DNA of 64,000 nucleotides, from positions 1,612,001 to 1,676,000 of the forward strand of contig QUOL01000007.1 of the NCBI GenBank assembly GCA_009761415.1, given 5' to 3'. Shown here one piece after another: positions 46,901 to 58,813 of the stretch; within the stretch, counting starts at the first letter, position 1, and every line of letters starts with the position of its first letter. Under the pieces are notes generated by a model. That model saw only the letters and a list, made by a program, of their open reading frames with translations, had not been told where the DNA came from and made no database searches. Origin of the DNA: Sarcomyxa edulis. Taxonomy: Eukaryota; Basidiomycota; Agaricomycetes; Agaricales; Mycenaceae. A program made the translations under genes and the position numbers.

Positions 46901-48446
46901 CTGATGTCCTTGGAAGACCGCTCCTGGTTCGAGTCCGGAGAATTGGGGAAGATCATCATGGAAAAGGGTGGACGTTGCGGTAGATGTCCCACTTTGATTC
47001 CTACGAGATCAAGCTTTACCCAAATCAACATAGAAAATCGATAACCATCAGTTGGAATAAAGACATGCCTGATTTCGCGCTAGCTCAAGCAACTCGCCTT
47101 TTCCTGCATTGAAAGCACCGAGATTAGGACCGTCGAGTGTAAGACCACCGGCCCATGTATCACACTGCTCTACTACGCTTAGAGCTGACGAATATATCCA
47201 TGATTCGACGAAGAATTCTGGAATCGTGGACTACTAGAAGTTAGGAAGGGTTTGCTGTCTTTTCCTTGAAGTCCAAGCGCACCTCGTCTTCTCGCAATCG
47301 CCGACCGAAGGCACCAAGAAATGCGCTAGTCTTCCTTTCTATCTCAGTAAGGCGTGCCATACTCGCCAAAAGGCCACATTGTCGAGCAAGTAGATATATC
47401 CGGAAGTCGAATACAGAGATAGTATTGGCGAGGATGAGATCGCGGTAAGGTTTCTTGGAAATTGAGAGGAGAGGCATAGAATCATCTTTCGGGCCGGGAG
47501 TAATGAAGGTTCCAAACCACGACAGATTCTTTTCCCTAAGGACTTGGTAGAATGCGGCTTCTAATTCATCGTATTGTATCAACGCGTCCTCAAAGAGATT
47601 AACCCCTTGAAAGGATGTTGCCAGACTTTCCTGTATGCCGTGATTCATGAGCTCTGCTTTCGAGTTTCGAGGTTTGCCATACCTTCAGAATGAAGAAAGT
47701 ACAAAAGTTCCATCCAGGCATTTGTTTTTGACTCTCGGATCGTTTCACTTCCTCTTCCCGTTGGAGGATGGCAGAATCAAATGCAGATACCAGGCCATCT
47801 TTGATCTTGTTAATGAACTCTGCCCATGCAGCAGGATTGGCGTGACCGCTGGTCCAAGCTACTTGTACACACCTGAAGTAGGCGTTCAGTGATATCTGAT
47901 TATCATCAGTTTGACTGGCGTACCTCTCCCGCTTGTCGATATTGAAGTCGGCCTTGATCTTGTCGAAGACAGACACTTTCAATTGAAAGAAGTTTCCCCC
48001 AGTCGCCCGGGCATCAGGCTTGATGACATGCAGGATCAACCATTCCTGGTTCTTGCGGGTAACAACAACACTATGCCAGTCCTTTATCTGTTTCTTGATA
48101 GTGTTGCGGTACGTATCAACGTCGACATCCTTAAGAGATGTTAACCAGACGGCATATAAGATTGTACTATTCCGCGACTTACCTCGCAGTTCACGACAAA
48201 TATATTCAGGAAAGGTCTTTCTAAGATAGACACGGGTATCTGGGATGTGTGCTCGTCGCGTTGATTCTCGAGAGGTACGAGTGTGACGTCTAATTCTTGA
48301 ATAGTCCTGATGGATGTCCGTGATGCGGATTTCCAATGTATATTGCGCAAGGGAAGCTGGGCGAGTAGTGCAGCGTTTACTTGCTTCCAGCTTTCAGAAG
48401 ACTGGAAAGATTGAGGAGCAGAAAGAGATACAAGTACACGCTGCAT
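43940..48446 (-). CDS. TRS130: TRAPP II complex subunit Trs130/TRAPPC10
   Basis: Large subunit specific to TRAPP II, the GEF for Ypt31/Rab11 at the late Golgi. The N-terminal domain reads LNIFVVNCEDVDTYRNTIKK, QIKDWHSVVVTRKNQEWLIL and FNIDKRERCVQV, the conserved Trs130 start. A helical repeat region follows (DFRIYLLARQCGLLASMARL; DLYVAVTNRAIDMYAKAGRR), then TTYTSLPAHYAPHMWTSLES. The C-terminal half is beta-rich (SDKARIAEVQDGCFLDVVVR) and includes a WDIYGITGELKVPG-like segment and a final GRSTFVVGMGREYM-stop (TAG 43940-43942). The start ATG at 48446 gives MQRVLVSLSAPQSFQ. The gene has roughly a dozen or more short introns. It is head-to-head with RRP3 (104 bp). Confidence 0.9.
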
Positions 48447-48550
48447 GAAATGGGTCGAAGTGAGAGCCACGACTCAAAGTGATTGGACTTGTGATCGTGA
48501 GGGTGAATTTCAAATTTCGTAGAATTTCACTCTTCCTCCTCACAGTCAAC

Positions 48551-50129
48551 ATGCCTTCTCCAGACGAGGCTAGCACATCCGCTACAGATTCACCAGTTCC
48601 GACGTTTAAAGAACTCGGTCTGATAGATCCCTTACTGGAGGCCCTCGAACAGCTCAATTACAAGGCTCCTACAGACATCCAAGTCGAGGCCCTTCCACAT
48701 GCTTTACAAGGCCGAGATATCATCGGGGTAGCTTCAACAGGATCTGGAAAGACAGCTGCATTTGCACTACCAATTCTCCAAAAATTATGGGAAGATCCCA
48801 AAGGACTTTTCGCCTGTGTACTTGCCCCGACTCGCGAGCTTGCCTTCCAGATATCGCAACAATTTGAGGCTTTAGGTTCGGCTATGGGGGTGCGTTGTGC
48901 TGTCATTGTCGGTGGAACTGATAGGCCGGCACAATGTATTGCATTGGCTAAAAGACCCCACATTGTCGTTGCTACCCCTGGCCGTCTGCAAGACCATCTG
49001 GAAAATACGAAAGGCTTCAGTCTGAGAGGACTCAGATTTTTGGTATGGCTTCAATCTTCTATCCATGCACATGAGAGGAGTGCTGACAGTCCTTTACCTA
49101 GGTTCTAGACGAGGCAGATCGTTTGTTAGACATGGACTTCGGCCCAATAATCGACCAAATTCTCAAGGTCATCCCGAAGGAGCGGACGACATATCTATTT
49201 TCTGCAACCATGACCACAAAAGTCGCAAAACTGCAGCGTGCAAGTTTGTCGAATCCTGTACGAGTGGAAGTATCAACAAAGTACGCTGTTTTGTAACCAC
49301 AATTGACTCGAAGAGTCTAAGCTGCTTCCGTAGGTATCAAACCGTTTCCACTCTCCTCCAATATTACCTTTTCATGCCCCTGAAGAATAAAGACGTATAC
49401 CTGATATACCTTTGTAACTCATTGGCACAAAATTCGATCATCATCTTCACGCGTACAGTGAACGATGCCGCAAGGTAAGCCAGCCTTTCACTTGCGTGAC
49501 CTACACTGCTCAAACTCTGCCAGATTATCGATCATTCTCCGAACACTTGGCTTCCCTGCCGTACCTCTTCATGGCCAACTCAGCCAGAGCCAGCGGTTAG
49601 GCGCTCTCGGCAAGTTCAAAAGCGGTGGTCGCAAAGTTCTTGTAGCAACTGATATTGCCAGTCGGTGCGTATGTAAATAATTGCCTTTTCTCATAAGCTT
49701 ACTTTCTACTACAGTGGTTTGGACATACCATCTGTCGATGTTGTGATCAATTTCGACATCCCTACCCACTCTAAAGATTACATTCATCGAGTGGGACGTA
49801 CGGCTCGCGCTGGTCGAGCTGGAAAGTCGATCACACTCGTAACACAGTATGATGTGGAACTTGTTCAACGTATCGAGGATGTTGTTGGTAAGAAAATGGA
49901 TCTTTGGCCTGCAGATGAAGAAGAGGTCGCGCTTTTGAAAGAACGTGTAGATGAAGCTGGTAGAGTTGCTGCAAATGAACTCAGGGAACAGAGCGCGAAC
50001 GGGGGAACTGGTCGCAACAAACGAAAGCAGGACGGTAGAGGAGGGAGGAAAGATGACAGGGATAGAGACGATGATGTTGTCGAAGCCGGAATGCCAACGC
50101 ATAAGAAGAAAATGAAGAGTAGACGGTGA
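48551..50129 (+). CDS. RRP3: DEAD-box ATP-dependent rRNA helicase Rrp3/DDX47
   Basis: Nucleolar RNA helicase for 18S rRNA maturation. Motifs in order: Q motif ([14 protein letters not shown] with [11 protein letters not shown]), I ASTGSGKT, Ia APTRELAFQ, Ib [32 protein letters not shown], then the second RecA domain with [43 protein letters not shown] and [29 protein letters not shown] and the basic tail KKKMKSRR fit the Rrp3/DDX47 group. It splices across the DEAD box and the ASR-GLDIP junction. Stop at 50127-50129. Confidence 0.94.
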
Positions 50130-50190
50130 TTCTTGTGCCTGCTTCGCGGACAAATACTATTGGGCTCTGGGAATACATGATATTACTCAC

Positions 50191-51044
50191 TTATCTCATG
50201 AACATAAGGTCAGATCGCAGAACGTATTTGGTACCCTTGCGGACCATGGACCCTTCGTGTAACAGACACTCTTGGCCGTGCCTATGAACGTCGACAGTCA
50301 GAAGAGTGCTCAGGACAGGACGAAACCCAAACGGACCGATGGAGAAGAGCAGTTCCTCGCGTGAGAGGAGCGGTGATGACTTTTCGAGGTTGACCTCGCT
50401 CGTCTTTGTAGAAACTTGTTTCTCCGCCCTCAACGCCATCCTCAACGCCAGAAAGATAAATCAATAGAGTCCATTCTGACTTGGCTCCTGTTGTTGGATC
50501 ACGAACAGAGTCATCATAATGCGGTCCAAAGTGTTGAGTAGGGGTATATTTGTACAAGCGGATATTGGAATTGAATGTGTGAGGGAAACGGGGAGCATCG
50601 GTATTTGAGCGTTTCGCCGAAGTAGGATAAGGAAAGGAAGGAAGATGCGGGACAAGGAGATCCTGTAGCTTTTGAGCAAAAGCGACCGAGAAGATAGAGA
50701 AACGGTCTAAAAGTAATCAGTCGAGGGTGATCGCTGTAGTTCAAGAGAGCGCACGAACGATTGAGTCTGTCTGCCTCACCCCGTTTCTTCGGTGGGGTGA
50801 GTTCCAAGGGTAGGCCCTCGATGAACTGGACGAAAGACTTGCACTCAGCAGGTGTGAAGAAGTCCTAGAACTCGTTCAAGACAACATTGATTCATGAATG
50901 CGTGGAAGCACCGACATCGACAAGCAGTATCTGGTCTTCCAAAAGGACTCGGCAGTCCAAGTCGGATTTTGGACTAATATTTGGGAAGTCGAACAGGGGA
51001 TCAGGCCTGGAAGACGGCGCGACAGTTTTGCTTTTCTTCGCCAT
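50191..51044 (-). CDS. 2OG-Fe(II) oxygenase, prolyl 4-hydroxylase-like
   Basis: Likely cytosolic or nuclear iron- and 2-oxoglutarate-dependent hydroxylase. Metal ligands: the HxD pair in FGPHYDDSVRD and the distal His in GQECLLHEG. The 2OG-binding basic residue is the Lys of KGTKYVLRSDLMF. IRLYKYTPTQHFGPHYDD, WTLLIYLSG and GGETSFYKDE are typical of P4H-alpha-like fungal proteins. It starts at ATG 51044 (MAKKSKTVAPSSRPDP) with TAA at 50191-50193. There are about four exons, and no signal peptide. The substrate is unknown. Confidence 0.85.
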
Positions 51045-51115
51045 TGTATCTTCGTACTGATGAGGAGAGGGCGCAGATGCTTGGCGGGCTGCGGAACTCT
51101 AAAAACTCAAACTCC

Positions 51116-51318
51116 GCGTCGGGTCTCATGACGAGTGTTCGAATCGCACAGGTGACGGTCACGGTTCAGACGCGTCGTAAACTTCCTTTTCTTCATTTCC
51201 AAAACTTGGCGAAAAACACCGCCTCGGGTCTCATAACGAGTGTTCGAATCGCACAGGTGACGGTCACGGTTCAGACGCGTCGTAAACTTCCTTTTCTTCA
51301 TTTTTAGAACTTGGCGAC
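51116..51318. repeat. 105-bp tandem repeat with tRNA-Ser 3' fragments
   Basis: Two near-identical copies (51116-51220, 51221-51318). Each holds GTGTTCGAATCGCACAGGTG followed by ACG, identical to the T-arm and 3' acceptor of the tRNA-Ser at 40474-40597, at 51135-51157 and 51240-51262. The rest (CAGACGCGTCGTAAACTTCC) is unrelated to the tRNA. Confidence 0.75.
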
Positions 51319-51325
51319 TATTTCA

Positions 51326-52239
51326 AGTCATAATATGGATCCTGAAGCATGTAAGAGATGATGATGTCGATGAACTTTCACAATCGTCTCGGAGACAGTG
51401 TTGTTCAGGTTCAGATCGCAAAAGCGAGGTGAGGCATCATATCTGACTATTCGGCATTCGTAAGAACGGATAAATTTGATCAGCACAAACCTTGCGACAT
51501 GATTCCAAAACTCCGCACCAAGATCGCAGTCTCACAGATGGTGCGCGTGTGTTCGAATCGCACAAATAACACGGTGAGTAAGCATCTGCATCTCGTCGCG
51601 TCTTCTGAATCCTCTTCGACTCGGTCCGTCTAGTCATCTTTTTGTTTCCCATGCTTTCCATCTTTCGGACAGTCAACTGGATTCCCAACGACTTGTCAGA
51701 CATCGAAGCCCCCGTGCCTCGCCTGACTTCCATGCCACAAATTAATCTACGTCTTGGATTCCTATACCGAAGATCGGAGCATATACCCCATGCCCCTGGA
51801 GGCACGAGGACCTCTTCAAACCGTGGAATCATGCTTGTCTACTAGGCATATTTACCGTCGGGTTTCTCGGTCGACGGTGATGAGCTTCGATGATCACGAG
51901 TATACCTCCAGCAAATGTCCGACGATCTGTCATTGACGTCGGCCATAGACGTAGCTTGAAGGTCGTCAATTCTATCAAGTCGACTCTCAAGGGTTATCAT
52001 GCCAATATGAAGTATCACACACCCATATTTGTACCAAAAGACCTATTTCTCCGGATGTTCGTCGGCGCAATCATTGTCCGCCCAGTACTTATTCAAGAAT
52101 CCCATCGCACTCGGCCGGCAGATGCTATTGATGCCAATCTAAAAGCAGCCTGCCTTCAAGTTTCTGTGCCAGCACCCAGGTCGCGGGGCAGGTAGACGAT
52201 CCAACCGTCCCATGTTTTCTTCTCCTCTGACCATTTTGT
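51326..52239. other. gene-poor region before the F-box gene
   Basis: Apart from the tRNA fragment I see no gene. Short frames near 51437-51845 and 51890-52195 lack recognisable protein or splice support. Confidence 0.4.
51541..51564 (+). pseudogene. third tRNA-Ser 3' fragment
   Basis: GCGCGTGTGTTCGAATCGCA is the variable-arm edge and T-arm of tRNA-Ser. The acceptor 3' half is replaced by AAATAACACGG. A short CTCCGC...TCTCA block upstream also resembles the tandem copies. Confidence 0.55.
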
Positions 52240-53520
52240 ATGAACGCATTAGGTATCGACAAAAATTTCTCGGTCAGTAAATGCAAGCTTCTCGCCACCC
52301 TGATTTTGAGGTGCGTTCTGCAATAGCTTCGCATATAACTTTGAGCTGATGGTACTGGACAGTGGGCACCATCGTCTCATTTTGCTCATCTCATTGGCAC
52401 AAATTGTGCCCCCTCGGGAGTTGAGGAATGCGAACTTCGAAAAATCGTGAAACAAACAGAACGAGAGCTGTCTGAACTCGACACACAGATAGCTCCACTT
52501 TTACAACTGCGTGAGGAGTTGGCGTGCCTATGGCATGAGCACAAGGCCCTTTTATCTCCAGTCCGATGTTTAGCCCCCGAAATCGTGGCTGAGATTTTCC
52601 TTCACTGTCTACCCGAAGATCCTCGACCTCTCAAATCCCAAGCCCCTCTTCTACTTTGTCGTGTGTGCAGCCGGTGGCGGAGCATCGCACTGTCCACTCC
52701 TCGACTTTGGTGTTCCATCCGAATTATCGTTGATGGCAATTCCACACAAGCCACTTCCACCCTTGTTAGCTGGATCAGACGTGCCGGCATATGTCCTCTT
52801 GACATTCGCGTGCAGCTCGATGGGAGCAGCGAGCACCTGCTTCATGATCTGGTGGACACTGCTATCTCAGCTTCGTCGTTTTGGCGGCGACTGTACATAA
52901 CAAATATACCTCAATCATGCGCCACCCGTATCTGCGATATTCCTTCGCAGAGTCTCCCTCTGTTGGAGGAAATCACTCTAGAAAGCCGTTTTTTATTGGA
53001 GTCCGATACTCCTGCAGGTTTCCGGTTTGCGCCTCGCCTCCACAAAATTTCCCTCATCGGAAACGCTGCGAGAACGCGTTCTTTGTTTGTCAACTATCCG
53101 TTACGCCAGCTCACAGAGTTGACTCTACTTATGCCTGCCGACGAAGCACCATACTCCACAGACGATTATCTGAAAATATTCTTCCACTGCCCGAATCTCA
53201 CAGTCTGCAAGATTGGATCATATTCCAGCATCATGCCAAATGATAATATCTCCCTCGAGTCTGTCATCGTTGCGATGCAGCTCGTTGAGCTCACGCTCAC
53301 AACAAAATTTCCCGAAAAAATTGGCCCTCTCTTCAATCGTCTCGTGTTACCTCGCCTTGGGCGTATCTCGCTCCGCGCGCTACGATGCCAAAACGGTTGG
53401 CCAAAAGATGCCCTAATGGATCTTTTGCACCGATCCTCGCTCTCACTCGAGCGGCCTTACGATCCTATTCCTTGGGGGTTGGGAATCATTGACAAACGAT
53501 TGATACCTCTTTCTCAATGA
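52240..53520 (+). CDS. F-box-like protein
   Basis: A main exon (52363-53520) encodes 385 residues. In-frame sequence upstream of the first obvious start (AHLIGTNCAPSGVEECELRK) belongs to the typical N-terminus of agaricomycete F-box proteins, so I extend through an intron (52273-52362) to ATG 52240; that first exon is tentative. A coiled helix (RELSELDTQIAPLLQLREEL) precedes the F-box (LLSPVRCLAPEIVAEIFLHC, LLLCRVCSRWRSIALSTPRL). The rest is leucine-rich, LRR-like repeats (LPLLEEITLES, PLRQLTELTLLMP). It is probably an SCF substrate receptor with an unknown target. At about 396 aa it is somewhat short for the group. Confidence 0.75.
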
Positions 53521-53802
53521 AGGCTTTCCACACTATCAGTAATTTACCATCATTCTCTGCGTGGGCTGGTTCCGAGTGTGCAATTGGTTCTCGAAGGCTT
53601 GGGGTTCGGATTGTTGAGATTCAATGATCTGCAAGACCATCCTCGCACATGTAAACAGTCAATGCTCTACCGAAGGTAACAGACGGCGCTGAGATTGTAT
53701 CTTGCTTGATGCACTAAATAAATCCAAGTAAACAGTTCAACTTTCTTCGTGTGTTGGCTCAGGTGATTGCTGTGTCCGGTGCCTGGTATTGAAGATTGAA
53801 TA

Positions 53803-55333
53803 TTATGTTAATTTAATAGCCTCCACGCCAGGGACTTCTATCCGCTGTTCTATATAGCCCTCCGTGTGTCCAAACCAGATCCCCGCAAGAAGCAGAGTAT
53901 TTGCGCCCAGCAATACGCCCGAAGAAAGAGGTGTAGAAGGGAAGATATTCCAAGCATATTCAATGCCTATGATTATAGCAAATCTAAGACGACAGATCAG
54001 TTCGCACCAACTGGCATAGAAGGAAAAGTACAGACTTTATAAATATAGGGTAACGTGTTCTCCATGTTAGAAAGGGAATTTGTTGCGCATACCAAGTGTA
54101 GAATTGGTAGTGTAGAGAACGAGCGAATATGATACCGATGAGATTTGACGTGAACAGGACCGTGGCGACATCTGTGATGTTCCCTGATTAGTTGTAACCA
54201 GAAGTGAGATCGAACAAGGCTCTCACAGTCCGCTGTGACGGGGAACAGCCCACCGGGAATAGTGGGTTGTCGAAAGCCTCTTTTCAGAACGGCCCAGACA
54301 GTCCCGTCATTTCTGCACCATCTGTAGAGACCAAAAGCGATCAACGTAGATGCGTGGCCGATCAATAAGCTCTTCGCCCAGTGTGGGCTCAGAAAGGCCT
54401 GTTCCCCGAGAATTCTCCAGTTAACTGTCCATTTGTATAGGAAGACCCGCGAGAATTCGAACGAAGAGTGGAGATATGCCCACGGATCCTTTTGCAGGAA
54501 AGGTAAGGCGAATAGCGCCTGTGACAACACGATAGTACTCATTTGACGGAGCGTAAACAGAACGCCTCCACGTTTGAACAAAATGACCAGTAGTCCGGGG
54601 AGATAGAGAAGAATCGACATTTTGACAGATAACGCGATACTATGAGAAAGAAATGAGAATTTATCGGTCCCCACGAAGAGAAGGCGTACCTGAACAATAA
54701 AGTTCCGAGGTCATCTAACCTATTCTGATATGCTAATATGCCCCCCTGGATAGCAATGACAGACCAGCAGTCGTTGAATAGTCGCAGCACATAAAGCGAG
54801 TGCAATCTTTTGCTAAGGGGTAAAAGTAGGACGATCCAATTTGGCACATGTCCGGCGTAACGATATATTGCGCATGTGAGCGTGAGGGACACGATGTATA
54901 GACCTCCATATATTGTTTGCGCGAATGGGATGTCTTTTCCAGCGTTTGTGATTTCGTATAGGAGATGGTGTATGTGGACATGTCCTGCTGGATAACTATA
55001 ATCATTCTCGATCAGTAACAAGGTCTCCTCTATACGAGAAACCACTTACACAAGTGGGCCCGTTGGGCCAGTGATTTGACTGTAGTTGTGTTCTCCTTTC
55101 AGGTATACTTTGATTTGGATCATATATGTTTCCCAATCGATTTCCGTGTCTGTGAAAGAGCTTCCGTCAATGAGGCCTTAAAAGCGTGAAACGAGGCTCT
55201 GACATGGCACAAAACGAATAATGAGTGAAGTGAGGAGGGCATCAGCGATGATAACAAGAGATGCAAGTATCCAGAAGTATGCAGGATCCGTGAGTAGCAG
55301 ACGCAATGGCCGAGTGAGTGTGTTCAGAGACAT
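53803..55333 (-). CDS. ALG3: Dol-P-Man:Man5GlcNAc2-PP-Dol alpha-1,3-mannosyltransferase
   Basis: ER membrane mannosyltransferase that starts lumenal extension of the N-glycan precursor. The signature is [20 protein letters not shown], then [20 protein letters not shown]. Downstream are [39 protein letters not shown] and the hydrophobic helices expected of a multipass protein. [16 protein letters not shown] is another conserved ALG3 segment. The ATG at 55333 opens [23 protein letters not shown] at 53803-53805 follows [11 protein letters not shown]. Several short introns. Confidence 0.94.
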
Positions 55334-55527
55334 ATGTGAGCGAACATTTATGTGGTGGTGGTCTAGGACGTGAACTTGATTGATCGCGATCGCCGACGAG
55401 ACCGAGTCAGACAGTTCGAAAAGAAAGATCGAACTGATTTCGGTTCTCGATTATCGAGTATAGTATAGCATTATACAGGTATATCATTACATATCTGTGT
55501 TATATAGTAGGCTATGAAATACGGCAG

Positions 55528-57497
55528 CTAATTGACGGGATTGATAGCAGAGAAGATAATCGCTTGTCCATCTTGCAACCCTTGCCTAAACGAATCGGTA
55601 TAATTTTGTTCTGTCCCCGTTGCAATCACAGTCGAGCCTAACGCAGTCAAACTGTCTTGAATATACTGCCCAATGAACCCGAGTTTAGACATATTGTAGG
55701 TCGCGAATATCTTGGCCGTTAAAAATCCGTCCGAGTAGCCTTTGGTGGCCGACCGTTGCGCGTCTGTAGTATCTATTTGGTAGCTTTGATCTTGGGCTTG
55801 ACGAAGATGGATCGAGACGAGACGGTGCCTATAGCGGGAAAGTCGTCTAGATTCGGAGGTTAATCGACGAGACAAGGGTGGGACAGTGGAGTTGAAGGAA
55901 TTCGCCAGCACATTAGGAGGAAGAGCCATGTTTGCAACGACACTAGCAAGAGACTGGAGTTGTGCGGGGTCGGTGATTTGTCCTTGTCCATAGGAGAAGA
56001 AAGTCGAAGGAAGACTATTGCCAACAGCAGCTGTGAAGCACCAGCCGAGGTCATCGATGCATTCTTCCTTTCTATAAGCTATTCACTGTGTCAAAGAGGA
56101 TAGAGGGGTATGAGTACGGAAAGTACGTACACCAGAAACTCCATCCGGCCGTGACATTGGCGTAGACCTCCATCTGTCCTGTGCAGAAGTTCTGTCTAGT
56201 AGTATTCTGGTCGGCCTCGTTGGCCATACTCTGATCTGTAAGTGCACACGACCATTCGTCTACGACCAGGTTGTAACGCTCTTGAGCAGAAGAATTGGCA
56301 AGCGAAGTTGAGATCGGTCCATCGATATCTTTGATATGTTGAGAAGCAGGCTCGGCGTCGTCCGAATCCGTGAAGACGAAATAAGAATGATGATCTTGCA
56401 CGACGAAGTCCGGTCTGGAGGCAATATATTCGCTAAAAAGCTCGAGATCAAACCCGTCGTGCACGTACAGAGGTAACGATGCAGCAGCAGGCGACATCTG
56501 CCTCATAGACGCTATAGCACGACTATCTATTCATTTTCTTTGTCAAGGTGGTTCGTCAAAGGAAACGTTTTGAAACGAAGACCACGTACAGAAATCACGA
56601 AGGCCGGGTACATTCTGCGGTTCATTAAGAATCTGGATTCCAACTACGTTGGTGATGTATGCCAGCTGTTGGGTAAGATAGTTGAGGACGTCGATCGTTT
56701 TTTCGATGTTCGATTCGTCGGAGAATAAGTTGACCGCGCCATCGGAGATACCTGAATGAGGTTGACCGTTTTGACTACCGACAGCACCATGAAGATCGAC
56801 TAAGACTCCGATTCCTGCCTCTCCTGCCATATTGATGGCACGGAGAACTCTGTTCCAGGAGTTTTGATAAACGTCAGCGACATTATCGAATGGCGTGTCC
56901 TTGCAGAAGTCCGGGCCAAGACTCCAGTAACCGATCGGTAGTCTGACGGTATTTATACCGATGCCAGCAAGATACTCGAAGTCGGACTGGTTGATGAATG
57001 TGTCCCAGTGGCGTTCGAGAACAGCACGAGCCGATTCCGTCGATCCCCATCCCGAAGCGATGTCCAGTTCCGATATTTGGCTTCCAGCTGCACATTTGAA
57101 TATGGAAGGCGTCATCCATTGTTCGTGAGTAAACCTGTAATATCGGAATGAAGTCTAAGGAGTATACGACCGATCGACATGAGGATGCTCACCATGACCC
57201 GAGATTGACTGATTGCTGCTGTCTGTAACGATACATGTTGGCCTCGGCCTGATCAAAGGGAGGTGGAGGTTGGTATCCCGGGGATGGTACATCGTAGGGG
57301 TAACCGTTGCAGGAACTATCCCCGAGAGCGGCTTGAAGATCATTAACCCCAAGTTGAACGGGATTCGGCACCAGAGGAAGACTGGGATTATCGACCGAAG
57401 ATGCAGAGAAACCAAAACTTGGATTAGGCTTAGAAAACCCTTGCGTCAGACCCAAAGCTTGGATGAGGGCCGAGAATCCGCTTGCGGTAACGAGCAT
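55528..57497 (-). CDS. glucan 1,3-beta-glucosidase (exo-beta-1,3-glucanase, GH5)
   Basis: Secreted or wall-associated hydrolase that trims beta-1,3-glucan in cell-wall remodelling. TNVVGIQILNEPQNVPGL carries the acid/base Glu (NEP) and YNLVVDEWSCALTDQ the nucleophile Glu. IGINTVRLPIGYWSLGP and GIGVLVDLHGAVGSQNGQPH are family GH5 blocks. The N-terminus (MLVTASGFSALIQALGLTQG) is weakly hydrophobic; a stronger signal or transmembrane segment could lie in an unrecognised upstream exon. A Pro-rich linker precedes the catalytic domain. The C-terminal 100 residues after the barrel (DQSYQIDTTDAQRSATKGYS) are an extension of unclear role. Confidence 0.9.
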
Positions 57498-57769
57498 TCC
57501 GGAGAGCAAAGTCAAAGAAAAGCGTAGAAACTGATAGAGGGTGACAGAGACCAGCTTCTATCGAAATGAGAGCAACAAGATAGACAGAGAGAATGTATCA
57601 TAGCACGACATCCGAGTTGGAGGTTGAGGCTGACCGGAACCCCCAGTGGCGCTGACCTGTCAGGCTCTCTGGCCTACCAGCGTCTAAACTCGATCTCGAG
57701 GGATGTAAGAGGGATGTTTTCGCTGGATATAAAGAGTTCAATCCATAACGAGGAGTAGCAGTAGCAATC

Positions 57770-58721
57770 ATGAGTGTACCGTATGATGGAAACCTTGGGA
57801 CTGACGCCGATTTCGATACGGTGCACGTCCGCGGCGCGTCCAACAGACTTGTCAACAACACTCACCGGCACCGACGGTCGCTGCAGCTCAGCAAGGTGTT
57901 CTACACAACAAAGTGGTACTCGTTCAGAGCTGAGACTAGTATCTGCTGGCTGAACGCGTAACGCATGCAGCGAACCCGACCGTTGGCCAACACCAATCCT
58001 GAATTTTCTGTCCTCGAATGTCCCGGCTATCGCGAATATAGAGTCGAAAATTGGCACCTCGCTCGCGATGGTAGTGGTAGGGTGGTCCGGGGAACTCTGG
58101 GCTGGACATGGCGAGAAGCAGTGATACCGATTCTCGTGTCTATCGTGTGGCTTAAGGTATTCAGATCACTTTTCTTCGAGATTTCGGAACTCCACGACGT
58201 TTCCTCAGGTTAAGAGCAGACCAGCAGTTTGCATTGCATTGGCTCTCCTGTTGGTCTATCTCATTTGGGTCAAATGCAACCAGGTACTGTTCGGTGAGAT
58301 TCCTTGAAACGTCGTCAAAGTCAAGCATATCTCACAATTTCCATACAGAGTCTGTGATAGTATTACCCCCACACGGTCTACAGTTGGAGACCCACCGTGG
58401 ATTCCCCTCATATCCTCTTACTGCTTCGAGACGATTCATTCCGATGCAGTTCTTACAGAATTTTCTCATCAATGAGGGTCTACGTAGATGGAATGTCCGC
58501 TATTATCTTGCCGCTATCAAGCATACAGGGACTGGTGGCTTTACTCTGGAAGTAGCATATGAAGTCAGTGTTTTATTTGCTATACCTTGAGATACAATGT
58601 GCTGACCGGACTGATATAACTCCAGAATCTCTTGCCTCATTTTCCCGTTTTACTAGAAGTATATGGTGGCGTCCAGGAGGTTTTGTTCAGACGTGTAGAT
58701 AATCCACCGAGTCCTATATGA
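57770..58721 (+). CDS. GPI15: GPI-GlcNAc transferase subunit PIG-H/Gpi15
   Basis: Subunit of the ER enzyme that starts GPI-anchor synthesis by moving GlcNAc to phosphatidylinositol. The PIG-H domain reads ESVIVLPPHGLQLETHRGFP, RRFIPMQFLQNFLINEGLRR and NVRYYLAAIKHTGTGGFTLE, preceded by two hydrophobic hairpin segments (REAVIPILVSIVWLK; AVCIALALLLVYLIWVK). The start ATG at 57770 and stop TGA at 58719-58721 are joined by five exons. The first intron's borders are the least certain. It is 272 bp head-to-head with the glucanase. Confidence 0.88.
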
Positions 58722-58813
58722 TTAATGTAGGTAGACTCAAGCAAAAACAACTGATTACAATATTAACGACTGTAAAGGCAATATAGATAGTGGTCAAGAC
58801 AAATCATATGCAG

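Noticed and set aside
57598..58057. Minus-strand open frame of over 120 codons opposite the GPI15 gene
   Set aside because: The plus-strand frame matches PIG-H through four splices; the minus frame has no recognisable protein and is a shadow.
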